Origin: DATARH01 sp035550515
GTDB lineage: Bacteria; Pseudomonadota; Alphaproteobacteria; ATCC43930; CGMCC-115725
Direction of reading: 5' to 3'
Assembly (NCBI GenBank): GCA_035550515.1
Contig: DASZOZ010000055.1
Span: forward strand, 54,736-118,735
Length of the DNA: 64,000 nucleotides
Shown here piece after piece: positions 9,795-17,973 of this stretch; the first letter of the stretch is position 1, and every line of letters begins with the position of its first letter. Below the pieces are notes generated by a model that was not told the DNA's origin, did not search any database, and worked only from the letters and a program-made list of their open reading frames with translations. A program made the translations under genes and the position numbers.

Positions 9795-11018
9795 ATGACG
9801 CCCGATTCCGCCCGCAATATCGATTATGTCGCGCATCACGAACTCGACGGCCATGGCGACTGCGTGCAGATCATGGTGCATCGCGGCTACGCCTATATCG
9901 GCCACATGTTCAGCGACGGCTTCACCGTCGTCGATGTGCGCGACGCGAAGCAACCGCGCAATTGCGGCTTCTTCGCCGCGCCGCCGAACACCCGGGCGTT
10001 CCACCTGCAGACCCATGACGACCTGCTGCTGACCGTCAACGCGCCGAACATCTGGGTGATGCAGGGCTATTCCGACCCCAACGACTATTTCAGGGCCTCG
10101 ATCACCGACACCTTTACCAGGCGCGAGAAGAGCTTTACCGCCGGGATGCGCGTGTTCGACATCGCGAAGCCGGCGGAGCCGCGCGAGATCGGCTTTATGC
10201 CGATCGACGGGCTGGGGCTGCACCGCATGTGGTATGTCGGCGGGCGCTACGTCTATGCCTCGTGCCATTGGCAGGGCTTTACCGACCATGTGCTGGCGAT
10301 CATCGACATCGCCGATCCAACCCGGCCCGAAGTGGTAGGCCGCTTCTGGCTGCCCGGCATGAACACCGCCGCCGGCGAGACGTCGGGCTGGAAGGGCAGG
10401 CGTTACGCGCTGCACCATCCCATCGTTCACGGCAATCTGGCCTATACTGCGTGGCGCGACGGCGGGCTGGCGATCCTCGATGTGGCCGACCCGACCGCGC
10501 CCAAGCTCCTGTCGCACCGCAACTGGTGCCCGCCGTTCGGCGGCGGCACGCATACCCCGCTGGCGCTGCCGGGGCGCAACCTCGCGGTCTTTGCCGACGA
10601 GGGCAATCTCGACGATTGCGCCAACGGCATCCAGCGCTGCTGGGTGTTCGACGTGCGCGACCCGACCAACCCGGTATCGATCTCGACGCTGCCGACTCCG
10701 TCGGAGATCGATTACTGCAAGAAGGGTGCGAAGTTCGGTCCGCATAACCTGCACGAAAACCGGCCCGGCTCGCTGCAGACCGAGGAGCTGATCTTCGCGA
10801 CCTACCAGAACGCCGGGGTGCGGGTGTTCGACATCAGCGACGCGTTCCAGCCCAAGGAGGTCGCGCATTTCGTGCCGCCGGCGCCGGAGCGGATGGTCGA
10901 CCCGCGCCCGAACCGGCCCAGGGTGATCCAGTCCAACGACGTCTATGTCGACACCAGCGGCTTGATGTACCTGACCGACGTCAATGCCGGGCTGACCATC
11001 CTGCAATACAAGGGCTGA
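9795..11018 (+). CDS. LVIVD-repeat beta-propeller protein
   Basis: A 407-residue protein of repeated strands ending in VVDV, VFDIAKPAEP, IIDIADPTRP, ILDVADPTAP, VFDVRDPTNP and VFDISD. These are LVIVD-type propeller blades. No signal peptide is seen, so it may be cytoplasmic. GAGGGA lies about 6 bases before the ATG. The family is a protein- or ligand-binding scaffold of unknown role, and its best-characterised relatives are cell-surface proteins. It is probably co-transcribed with the thioesterase that starts 4 bases after its stop. Confidence 0.85.
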   Translation: MTPDSARNIDYVAHHELDGHGDCVQIMVHRGYAYIGHMFSDGFTVVDVRDAKQPRNCGFFAAPPNTRAFHLQTHDDLLLTVNAPNIWVMQGYSDPNDYFRASITDTFTRREKSFTAGMRVFDIAKPAEPREIGFMPIDGLGLHRMWYVGGRYVYASCHWQGFTDHVLAIIDIADPTRPEVVGRFWLPGMNTAAGETSGWKGRRYALHHPIVHGNLAYTAWRDGGLAILDVADPTAPKLLSHRNWCPPFGGGTHTPLALPGRNLAVFADEGNLDDCANGIQRCWVFDVRDPTNPVSISTLPTPSEIDYCKKGAKFGPHNLHENRPGSLQTEELIFATYQNAGVRVFDISDAFQPKEVAHFVPPAPERMVDPRPNRPRVIQSNDVYVDTSGLMYLTDVNAGLTILQYKG

Positions 11019-11022
11019 CCCG

Positions 11023-11445
11023 GTGCCGCTCGGTCTCGCCGACCTCAAGCCGGGCTTGCGTCACAGCGCGACGCTGACGGTCGGCGAGGCGCTGTCGGTG
11101 CCGGCACAGGCGCGGATTTTCGCCCCCGCGACCGAGATGCCGCCGGTCTTCGCGACCGCGCAGATGATCGCCTTTGTCGAATGGACCTGCGTCCATGCGC
11201 TGGCGCCGTATCTCGCGCCGGAGCAGCGCACGGTGGGCACGCGGGTCGACATGACGCATACCGCCGCCACGCCGATCGGCATGATGGTGACGGCCGAGGT
11301 CGAGCTGGTCGATATCGCCGGCCGGACGCTGCGGTTCAAGGTCACCTGCCGCGACGAGCAAGACCCGATCGGCGAAGGGTTTCACGAACGCAGCGTGATC
11401 GACCACGCCCGCTTCATCGCCCGGCTGGCGCGGAAGCAGCGATAG
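11023..11445 (+). CDS. Hotdog-fold thioesterase family protein
   Basis: A 140-residue single hotdog-fold protein similar to the fluoroacetyl-CoA thioesterase type: FAPATEMPPVFATAQMI in the first third, the hot-dog helix with VEWTCVHALAPYL, then GTRVDMTHTAATPIG and a terminal GFHERSVID segment. It should hydrolyse an acyl-CoA thioester. It starts at GTG 11023, 4 bases after the propeller gene, which suggests one transcript. The acyl substrate cannot be told from the sequence. Confidence 0.82.
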   Translation: MPLGLADLKPGLRHSATLTVGEALSVPAQARIFAPATEMPPVFATAQMIAFVEWTCVHALAPYLAPEQRTVGTRVDMTHTAATPIGMMVTAEVELVDIAGRTLRFKVTCRDEQDPIGEGFHERSVIDHARFIARLARKQR

Positions 11446-11496
11446 CCGTCTGCCGACAATCGTGTAGTATTGCCGGAACGAAAGGAGCGTCCGCGC

Positions 11497-11820
11497 GTGG
11501 CGCAAAGCGGCAACGGCATCGACATCGGCACGATCTATCGGCTGCTGACCCAGATGTCGGCACGGCTGGACCAGGTGTTGGCGGTGGTCAACGACCACAG
11601 CCGCATCCTCGCCGAGCATAGTCGTCAGCTCGAGGAGCTCCGCGGGCAGATGGGTGATGTTCGGGCGGAGATGGCCGATTTTCGGACCCAAATGGCGGAG
11701 ATGCGCCAGGAGGTGGCGCACTATCACGGCGCCGTCACGAGCCAGGGCATCCATTACAGCGGTCTTGAAGACCGCGTGCGCCGGGTCGAACGGCATCTGA
11801 AGCTCGAACCCGGGCAGTAA
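11497..11820 (+). CDS. Short coiled-coil protein of unknown function
   Basis: A 107-residue hydrophilic protein dominated by heptad repeats from about residue 15 to 80 (LLTQMSARLDQVLAVV, then HSRQLEELRGQM), so a coiled-coil oligomer is likely. There is no catalytic motif, signal peptide or membrane segment. The GTG at 11497 is chosen because AAAGGAG sits 9 bases upstream; a TTG at 11470 is the only longer option and lacks such a site. It is the last intact gene before the truncated radC-like fragment. Confidence 0.65.
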   Translation: MAQSGNGIDIGTIYRLLTQMSARLDQVLAVVNDHSRILAEHSRQLEELRGQMGDVRAEMADFRTQMAEMRQEVAHYHGAVTSQGIHYSGLEDRVRRVERHLKLEPGQ

Positions 11821-11831
11821 GCAACAAGCCG

Positions 11832-12017
11832 CTAACCCAGCAACCCCATATCCCTGAGGCTGGTATGCCGGCCGCGGCCGATGATGACGTGGTCGTGCAC
11901 CGTGACGCCGAGCGGCTTGCCGGCGTTGACGATATCCTTGGTGACGGCGATGTCGGCCTTGGACGGCGTGGGGTCGCCCGAGGGGTGGTTGTGCACCAAC
12001 CGTTGGTCGGAGGCCAA
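11832..12017 (-). pseudogene. radC-like 3' fragment (JAB domain)
   Basis: The reading frame ends with the C-terminal part of a RadC-type JAB/MPN domain: LVHNHPSGDPTPS with the zinc ligand pair of the HxHxxxxxxxxD motif, then ADIAVTKDIVNAGKPLG, VHDHVIIG and a terminal LRDMGLLG. The family is normally about 220-250 residues; fewer than 60 remain. Upstream of residue LVHNH the sequence no longer matches RadC, and a TAG stops the frame. The break at about 12.00-12.02 kb coincides with the change from chromosomal to island-type genes. Confidence 0.8.
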
Positions 12018-12019
12018 CT

Positions 12020-12108
12020 AATTGATGTTTCGGGCTTTCTTGCTGTTCTGCCACTTCGTTGGGGTCTGGGTCTGGGATCGGTAGCTCGTGAAGGTGCGTG
12101 ACAATCAC
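12020..12108 (-). pseudogene. Possible 5' stub of a gene cut at the radC junction
   Basis: An ATG at 12108 overlaps the stop of the HTH gene by four bases (ATGA), a typical operon coupling. It opens a frame of about 29 plausible codons (MIVTHLHELPIPDPD, then NEVAEQQESPKHQ) before running into the radC-like remnant out of frame. This could be the start of a second mobile-element gene removed by the same event that truncated radC. Evidence is limited to the overlap and the position. Confidence 0.3.
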
Positions 12109-12350
12109 TCTCGCTCACTCTCAGTTGTCATGAGTTTGTGTGAAGCACGGCAGTTCACGAGGTTCTTGTTATCCCATTCGTCCAGGCCTTGCACGGGGTA
12201 AAGCACGGACTTGCCAATCTTGATGTATGGTGGACCGACCCGCTGAGCCCGCCAATTGCGGAGCGTGCCGACAGAGATCTGGCCGCGGTATCTTTCCGAG
12301 ACTTCTTCCGTAGTGAGAAATTTGCTCTCTGCCACCTGCACCTCCGCCAA
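12105..12350 (-). CDS. AlpA/excisionase-like helix-turn-helix protein
   Basis: An 81-residue protein with a winged-helix MerR/AlpA-type fold: FLTTEEVSERYRGQISVGTLRNWR is helix 2-turn-recognition helix, followed by the wing GPPYIKIGKSVLYP and LDEWD. Proteins of this size and layout are excisionases or activators of integrases on phages, islands and ICEs. Its position beside the radC break supports such a role. No integrase gene is visible next to it. The stop overlaps the start of a truncated frame by four bases. Confidence 0.75.
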   Translation of the reverse strand: MAEVQVAESKFLTTEEVSERYRGQISVGTLRNWRAQRVGPPYIKIGKSVLYPVQGLDEWDNKNLVNCRASHKLMTTESERE

Positions 12351-12539
12351 AGGCTCGCGGGAACGCGCATAGCTCCGTCACTTTCGAGAGGCGCTCGTCC
12401 CGGCTCATCACGATCACGCACGACCAGAGGATGAGATCTGAGGTGCGGCGTGAAAAGTGGTCGTTGAAGCAGGGCGGTTCGTAGGATAGGTCCGGTCAGA
12501 AATAGGACGATCCGGTTGGGCAGCATATGGTCAGTTTGG

Positions 12540-12755
12540 GTCGGAAGATCGCTGGGCGACACGACAGATTCAAAATCGGCTGCGCTTGGTTGCGCGAAGG
12601 CGGGTTCCAACATCTGCGTGAACACGATCCACCCGGGTTTCATCGATACGCCGATGGTCTTCGGGCTCCTCAAAGCATGGTGAGGGGATCCAAATGAGGC
12701 GCGCAAGGTGCTGGGGATTTTGCATCCGCTCGGTCATCTCGGCGAGCCGAAGTGA
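12540..12755 (+). pseudogene. Remnant of a short-chain dehydrogenase gene
   Basis: In one plus-strand frame the sequence reads KSAALGCAKAGSNICVN, then TIHPGFIDTPMV, GLLKAW, an in-frame TGA (12681-12683), and then GDPNEARKVLG and ILHPLGHLGEPK with a second TGA (12753-12755). The same segments occur in order in the intact SDR at 50659-51429 (KSAALHCAKAGYNIRVN, LHPGFIDTAMV, LHPIGHLGEP). No start region is left and the upstream part is shortened. This is a decayed paralogue of the island's own SDR. The rest of 12351-12771 holds no gene I can support. Confidence 0.85.
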
Positions 12756-12771
12756 GCTCGCCAGGGCCGGT

Positions 12772-13563
12772 TTAAGCCGCGAGCAAGCCGGCTCTGGAGT
12801 GCGCTTGATCGTACGCGAAAACGACCTCCGGATCGGGTATCGCGAGGTGCTTCTCGGTCTCGGGGCAAGCCAGCCGCGACAGCAGATCCCGGATGACGTT
12901 GAGCCGCGCGCTGTGCTTGTCGTCTGCGCGGACGATTATCCAGGGAGACAGGGGACTTGAGGTGCGGGTCAACATTTCATCGCGAGCCTGCGTGTAGTCA
13001 TCAAAATGCTCGATCGCCACTTTATCAATGGGACTGATTTTCCATTGCTTCAGCGGATCGTCACGGCGCGCTTTCAGACGCTTTTTCTGTTCCTTTTTGC
13101 TGATGTCGAGGTAGTATTTGACAATCTGGATGCCGCTGCCGATGAGCATATGCTCGAACGGAAGGACGGCGTCGATGAAACTTTCATACTCCTGGTCGTT
13201 GCAGAACCGCATGACCCGCTCGACGCCAGCGCGATTGTACCAACTTCGATTGAAGAGCACCATTTCCTGTGCCATGGGCAGGTGGCCCACGTAACGCTGA
13301 AAGTACCAAGAAGCATTGTCGCGCTCGGATGGCTTGCCAAGGGCGACGACGCGGGTCTCGCGTGGGCTGAGATGCTCGACGATGCGCTTGATCGTGCCAT
13401 CCTTGCCGCTGCCGTCCCGCCCCTCGAAGACTACCAAGAGCCGGTGGCCATGTTTGATGATGTGGCGCTCGATCTTCACGAGTTCGATCTGCAGCGTCCG
13501 AAGCGTCGTTTCGTAGTCGACGTCGGGCGGCCGATTCCGATCCTTCTTGTGGTTCTTGCCCAT
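12772..13563 (-). CDS. ppk2: Polyphosphate kinase 2 family protein
   Basis: A 263-residue PPK2 that transfers phosphate between polyphosphate and nucleoside di- or monophosphates. Walker A is GRDGSGKDG (48-56), the Walker B region FNRSWYNRAGVERVM, and the lid is KRLKARRDDPLKQWK. Its length is that of single-domain class I or III enzymes; class assignment needs phylogeny. It should regenerate ATP or GTP from polyphosphate, in line with the energy-stress content of the island. It lies downstream of the BI-1 gene on the same strand with a 28-base gap. Confidence 0.93.
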   Translation of the reverse strand: MGKNHKKDRNRPPDVDYETTLRTLQIELVKIERHIIKHGHRLLVVFEGRDGSGKDGTIKRIVEHLSPRETRVVALGKPSERDNASWYFQRYVGHLPMAQEMVLFNRSWYNRAGVERVMRFCNDQEYESFIDAVLPFEHMLIGSGIQIVKYYLDISKKEQKKRLKARRDDPLKQWKISPIDKVAIEHFDDYTQARDEMLTRTSSPLSPWIIVRADDKHSARLNVIRDLLSRLACPETEKHLAIPDPEVVFAYDQAHSRAGLLAA

Positions 13564-13591
13564 GGTCTCATCCGAAAGGAGGGTGCGCGAC

Positions 13592-14308
13592 TTAGCGGCG
13601 GCGGTCGCCGACGAGCTGCAACAGCATCAAAAAGAGATTGAGGAAATCGAGATAGAGGGCGAGAGCACCCATGATGGCCTTCTTGCCAGCGACAATATCG
13701 TCATCACCCGCAGCGTAGATGCCCTTTATCCGCTGCGTGTCATAGGCCGTGAGGCCAGTGAAAACCAGGACGCCGATGATCGAAATGGCAAATTGCAATC
13801 CCGAGGATTTCAGAAACACATTCACCAAGCTGGCGATGACGATGCCGATGAGTCCCATGAACAGGAACGAGCCGAAACGGGACAGATCGGCGCGCGTGGT
13901 GTAGCCGTACAGGCTGGTCGCGCCAAATGTCGCGGCGCTGATGAAAAATACCCGGGCGATGCTCTGGCCAGTGTAAACGAGGAAGATGCCGGAGAGCGAC
14001 AATCCAACGAGCCCGGCGTAGGCCCAGAAGCTGAGCTGGGCGGCGCTGAGGCTCATGCGATTGATGCGGAAGCTGAGGAAGAAGACGAGCGCCAAGGGGG
14101 CCAGCAATACGACCCAGAACAACGGACCTCTGGAAATGGAGGCGTATAAGCCGCTGCTCGCGCCGAAATAAGCGATAAGACCAGTCAGCGCTAAGCCGGC
14201 GCCCATGTAGTTGTAGACACGCAGCATATATTGCCGCAGGCCAATATCGATCGCCGCCGATCCAATTGGCGCCGTTGTTTGAGCCTTATAAGATAGGTCT
14301 TGCGCCAT
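13592..14308 (-). CDS. Bax inhibitor-1/YccA family membrane protein
   Basis: A 238-residue protein with seven hydrophobic helices and the BI-1 family layout: YNYMGAGLALTGL near the start and a C-terminal TAYDTQRIK followed by ALALYLDFLNLFLMLLQL. Bacterial members (YccA, YbhL) are membrane leak or channel proteins, and YccA modulates FtsH. FtsH is encoded elsewhere on this island. The ATG at 14308 is chosen because GAAGGA sits about 6 bases upstream; ATG 14311 is adjacent. An FNR-like box lies about 92 bases upstream. Confidence 0.9.
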   Translation of the reverse strand: MAQDLSYKAQTTAPIGSAAIDIGLRQYMLRVYNYMGAGLALTGLIAYFGASSGLYASISRGPLFWVVLLAPLALVFFLSFRINRMSLSAAQLSFWAYAGLVGLSLSGIFLVYTGQSIARVFFISAATFGATSLYGYTTRADLSRFGSFLFMGLIGIVIASLVNVFLKSSGLQFAISIIGVLVFTGLTAYDTQRIKGIYAAGDDDIVAGKKAIMGALALYLDFLNLFLMLLQLVGDRRR

Positions 14309-14400
14309 CATTGGTCCTTCGCCGATCTTGGAAGGGCGTCCGCTAACGGCCGGATTACCTCTCCAGACCAGCAAAATCGCATAGTCGGGCGAAGCCGCCT

Positions 14401-14414
14401 TTAATCTGGATCAA
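14401..14414. promoter_or_regulatory. FNR/FixK-like box upstream of the BI-1 gene
   Basis: TTAAT-CTGG-ATCAA, one mismatch from the TTGAT-N4-ATCAA consensus. It is placed about 92 bases before the BI-1 start on the minus strand, between atpG and BI-1. Confidence 0.6.
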
Positions 14415-14551
14415 AGAATCCGCGGCCCAATCCGGCGGCTCGTGAACCCAAGGGAGTTCACATGCTGGGACCATGCACGGTGGACGGGACGATTGGCGCT
14501 GCAGGTCAGTGTTGAACTTGGTGTTGGCTTGATCGGTTTTGCAAGCCGCGC

Positions 14552-15412
14552 TTAGGGTAGTTCACTCTCTCCGCTCTCGAGCTCAAGGATCTCGTTGGTG
14601 ATCTCCTCCTGCCGCAATTGACGCGATCGAGCGATTAGCTCGTCCAGCGTTCTCGTGACGTTGCTCTTGGCGTTGATCATAGCCCGCATGCGCGCCTCGT
14701 TCTCGGCCGAGAAGGACAGCATGATGGCCTCGCAGAGCTCAGCGAAAATGTATTCTTCGGCGAGCCGCGCCAGCAGGACGTCGGGCGGAAGTGTGAACAG
14801 GGGTTGCTGGGGGCGCTTTGCGGGCGGGAATCGTCCGAAGTCGAATGGGATGATCTCTTTCTCGCGAATTTCGATGGCGGCGGATGGTTCTGGTCCGGCA
14901 TGAACAATGGTGATGTGGGTCATCTGGGCAGTATCGAGCTGTCGATAGACCTCTTCGACGATCCGGTTGGCGAGGGAGGCCGCTTGTGCGGGGTGAGCGA
15001 CCATCGGCGCGGACCATGCCACGGCAAGTCCACGTTCTGCCGCGGACATCAGCCCGCGATCTCCGATCAGCATCAAATGCGACGCGTGATCCGGCTCCCG
15101 CGCCATTAGGTTCTGAGCGACGTCAAGGACGCGTTCGTTGAAGGCGCCCACAAATCCCTGTTCGGCGCAGAAGGCCACGATGCCGTGGCGGCTTTCCGAC
15201 GCGCGGGTCGCCGCGGGTGGTCGGGCGGGCAAATAAGCCAGGGCCTGGCCGATCGCCTCGGCGATCGTTTTCGCATAGGCGCGCACCCCATCGAGCCGGC
15301 TGCGCGCTTCGCGCGAACGCGCTGCCGCGATGCCGCGCATCGCCGTGATGACTGCGGAGAGCTGTTGCACCGATCCGATGCGGACGGAGACATCGCTGAG
15401 TCGCTCCGTCAC
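14552..15412 (-). CDS. atpG: N-type ATPase gamma subunit
   Basis: A 286-residue central-stalk subunit. The N- and C-terminal helices that form the coiled coil are visible (AVITAMRGIAAARSREARSRL, and the C-terminal ARMRAMINAKSNV with RQLRQEEITNEILEL). It ends the atpDCQRBEFAG operon, and its ATG overlaps the atpA stop by four bases. It rotates inside the alpha3beta3 head and couples ATP hydrolysis or synthesis to ion flow through the c-ring. The sequence between the terminal helices is divergent from housekeeping gamma, as expected for the N-type family. Confidence 0.92.
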   Translation of the reverse strand: MTERLSDVSVRIGSVQQLSAVITAMRGIAAARSREARSRLDGVRAYAKTIAEAIGQALAYLPARPPAATRASESRHGIVAFCAEQGFVGAFNERVLDVAQNLMAREPDHASHLMLIGDRGLMSAAERGLAVAWSAPMVAHPAQAASLANRIVEEVYRQLDTAQMTHITIVHAGPEPSAAIEIREKEIIPFDFGRFPPAKRPQQPLFTLPPDVLLARLAEEYIFAELCEAIMLSFSAENEARMRAMINAKSNVTRTLDELIARSRQLRQEEITNEILELESGESELP

Positions 15413-16947
15413 GGCGGGGTCTCCCGCAAGGTTCCCGCCAATGCGCGTACCGCATCGGCAAATCCGTCGCGCACGGCTTTGTCGAGCATTGCGTTTGTAG
15501 CCAGCGCTTTGACGGCGTCGGGCATGGTGGCGTCGAGGTGGCCAGGCAGGCGAGCGCGAAGCTCGGCGATTGACGTCATCGAGAGCTCGTCGAGCACGCC
15601 AGCATCAAGTGCCGCAAGCAACGCGACCTGGTCGGCAGGGCGAAGCGGTGCAAAGCGCGGCTGTTGGAGCAGCGCGCGTATGCGCTCGCCACGGGTTACC
15701 TGCGCTTTGACATGCGTGTCGGCGATGCCGCCGAAGCGGGTGAACATTTCCAGCTCAAGGAACTGAGAATAGTCGAGCCGGATTCGCCCGGACACTTGCC
15801 GGAGCGCGGGATGCTGCGCCTTGCCGCCGACGCGGCTCACGCTTAGGCCGACATCGACCGCCGGACGCTGGTTCGCCGCAAAGAGCCGGCTGTTGAGGAC
15901 GATCTGCCCGTCGGTGATCGAAATCAGATTGGTCGGAATGTAGGCTGAGAGATTGCCCGCATCGGTCTCAGCGATCGGCAAAGCCGTCAGCGATCCGCCG
16001 CCTAGCTCGTCCGAAAGTTTGGCGGCGCGTTCGAGTAGGCGGGCGTGCAGATAGAAGATATCGCCCGGATAGGCCTCGCGGCCTGCTGGCTCCCGGGTCA
16101 GCAGTGCAAGCTCACGATGGGTCGCGGCGTGCTTGGTCAGGTCGTCGATCACGATCAAGGCGTGTTGACCGCGGTCGCGGAAATACTCGGCAATCGTCAT
16201 GCCGGAAAACGGCGCTATCCATTGCAGGCCCGAAGAGGCGGCTGCGGAAGCGACGACGAAAATGCAGCGTTCGGGGGCGCCATGCTGGTGGATGGCTTCG
16301 ATTACCCGTTCCACTGCCGTCGCCCGCTGTCCGACCGCGACATAGATGCAGATGATGTCCGAGGCCTTTTGGGCGATGATCGTGTCGACGGCGATCGATG
16401 TCTTGCCGGTGGCCCGATCACCGATGATAAGCTCACGCTGTCCCCGCCCAAGGGTGAACAGGGCGTCGACCACCAGAATGCCCGTGTCGACCTGCTGCGA
16501 GACCAGGTCGCGTTGGATGATCGCCGGCGCCGGCCGTTCAAGCGGTTGCCAAGCCTCCGCGACGATCGCCTCGCCGCCATCGAGCGGCCGGCCGAGCGGG
16601 TCGACGATGCGCCCCAACAGGTCCGGCCCCACTGGGACCTGCATAACTGCGCCGGTACGTGACACGTGCGAACCGGCCTCGATAGCTGTCGTTCCGTCGA
16701 GGACGACGGCACTGATCGCGTGAGCGTCGAGCGTCAGCGCGAATCCTGTTTGTCCGCGTTCGAAGTGCAACAGTTCGTTGAGGCGTACTTCAGGCAGACC
16801 CGAGATCTGGGCGATAGCGTCGGCGACCCGTTCGACCCGACCGATGGACGCCGCTTCCGGCGCGAGAGGTGTGTGCGATAATCGCTGCCGACTCTCGGCT
16901 AGCCATTGGTCGGCGGTGTCGTCGCCAGCGGCGCGGGGATCGGTCAT
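15409..16947 (-). CDS. atpA: N-type ATPase alpha subunit
   Basis: A 512-residue non-catalytic nucleotide-binding subunit with Walker A GDRATGKT (176-183), ALIVIDDLTKHA (Walker B region) and the LTREPAGREAYPGDIFYLHARLLERA block. The start at ATG 16947 overlaps the atpF stop (ATGA); the frame remains open upstream but lacks family similarity there. Forms the alpha3beta3 head with AtpD. Confidence 0.95.
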   Translation of the reverse strand: MTDPRAAGDDTADQWLAESRQRLSHTPLAPEAASIGRVERVADAIAQISGLPEVRLNELLHFERGQTGFALTLDAHAISAVVLDGTTAIEAGSHVSRTGAVMQVPVGPDLLGRIVDPLGRPLDGGEAIVAEAWQPLERPAPAIIQRDLVSQQVDTGILVVDALFTLGRGQRELIIGDRATGKTSIAVDTIIAQKASDIICIYVAVGQRATAVERVIEAIHQHGAPERCIFVVASAAASSGLQWIAPFSGMTIAEYFRDRGQHALIVIDDLTKHAATHRELALLTREPAGREAYPGDIFYLHARLLERAAKLSDELGGGSLTALPIAETDAGNLSAYIPTNLISITDGQIVLNSRLFAANQRPAVDVGLSVSRVGGKAQHPALRQVSGRIRLDYSQFLELEMFTRFGGIADTHVKAQVTRGERIRALLQQPRFAPLRPADQVALLAALDAGVLDELSMTSIAELRARLPGHLDATMPDAVKALATNAMLDKAVRDGFADAVRALAGTLRETPP

Positions 16948-17711
16948 GGTCGCGGCCCCTGTCGTCCGGGTTGCGTGGGAGCCGATTGCGTCAAGGCCGC
17001 TGCGACGTGGTCGAGGTCTGCGCGGAAACTGTTGCGCACGACAGCGTGCGGCATGTCGATCTCCAAGCCGGCGAGCAGTGCGGGATCGACCTCGACTTCG
17101 ATGTCGATCGGGCGGCCGCCGAGCGCCTGCGACAATCGCTGTCGGCATGCTTGCGTCTCATCGGCGGTTAACATACGGGCGGCCTTCAGCCGTATCGGCG
17201 TGCTACCGATATCGGCACGGATCGGGGCTGGCAGGGCGGCAATGCCTTCGGCAAGGCCATCGATGAAGCCCGCAATGCGTGCGGCATCGGGAAGCCGCGC
17301 GAAAAGCTTCGTCGCTATGTCGACGGCGAGCTGGCTGGCGCGGGCGGCGTGAGCCTCGGTTGCGTTCTGGCTTGCGCGCGCGATGTCGGAGTCGGCTGCA
17401 GCGCGCAGCCGGTCGGCCTCCGCGCGCGCGGCAGCGAGAATGGCCTGTTTCTCGGCGTCGGCCTCGCCAGCAATCTTTTTCAGCGCTTCGCTGCGCGCAA
17501 GATCGAGGCCCGCGGTCTGCTGTACGGCCTTTTGCAGTTCGGCCGCGGCCTGTTCATGCGCGGTTCGCGCTTCGTCGATCAACTTTGCCGCCGCTGCGCG
17601 CCGCTGCTCAATCATCGCGGCCACGGGCCGGAACAGGAACCGGCTCAGGATCCAGATGAGGATGAGGACGTTGACCGCTTGCAGGCCGAGTGTCCACCAG
17701 TCGATTTGCAT
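16944..17711 (-). CDS. atpF: N-type ATPase b subunit, long form
   Basis: A 255-residue peripheral stalk protein, about 90 residues longer than a usual b subunit. An N-terminal membrane helix (about 5-27, LGLQAVNVLILIWILSRFLF) is followed by a long Ala/Glu/Arg-rich coiled coil (30-135) and a C-terminal domain of about 100 residues with delta-like character. The operon has no atpH (delta), and long b subunits that take over the delta role are a hallmark of N-type ATPases. It starts 13 bases after atpE. Confidence 0.92.
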   Translation of the reverse strand: MQIDWWTLGLQAVNVLILIWILSRFLFRPVAAMIEQRRAAAAKLIDEARTAHEQAAAELQKAVQQTAGLDLARSEALKKIAGEADAEKQAILAAARAEADRLRAAADSDIARASQNATEAHAARASQLAVDIATKLFARLPDAARIAGFIDGLAEGIAALPAPIRADIGSTPIRLKAARMLTADETQACRQRLSQALGGRPIDIEVEVDPALLAGLEIDMPHAVVRNSFRADLDHVAAALTQSAPTQPGRQGPRP

Positions 17712-17724
17712 CGCGCGCAGAGAC

Positions 17725-17973
17725 TCACTTGATGAAGGGGTTGGCGAAGAGCACGAGAAGCGCGATGACGAGGCAGTAGATCGCCATCGTCTCGATCATG
17801 GCTAGACCGACGAATAGCGTGCGCGACAGCGTTCCCGCCGCCTCCGGTTGCCGGGCGATGGCATCCATCGCCGCGGCCACCGCGCGGCCTTCGGCCAGCG
17901 CCGGGCCGATTGCGCCGAAGGACACCGCGAGCGCCGCGGCAAGTATGCTGACGATTTCGATTGTGTTGCTCAT
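17725..17973 (-). CDS. atpE: N-type ATPase c subunit (rotor ring)
   Basis: An 82-residue two-helix hairpin with the polar loop ARQPEAAG. The ion-binding carboxylate is Glu61 (MIETM). A second carboxylate, Glu28 (ALAEGRA), occupies the position of Gln32 in the Na+ ring of Ilyobacter. Thr62 replaces Ser66 and Met59 sits at the Val63 position. Two carboxylates facing each other are typical of N-type rings, for which large rings have been described. Whether the ion is H+ or Na+ cannot be settled here. Its start overlaps the atpB stop by four bases. Confidence 0.95.
   Translation of the reverse strand: MSNTIEIVSILAAALAVSFGAIGPALAEGRAVAAAMDAIARQPEAAGTLSRTLFVGLAMIETMAIYCLVIALLVLFANPFIK

Noticed and set aside
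9627..11048. A 473-residue minus-strand frame opposite the LVIVD-repeat gene
   Set aside because: The plus-strand frame has repeated LVIVD blades and a good ribosome binding site; the antisense frame has no recognisable domain.
11700..12400. tRNA gene as the integration site of the island
   Set aside because: No tRNA-like cloverleaf or CCA-ended sequence was seen at the edge; the break is in a radC-like gene.
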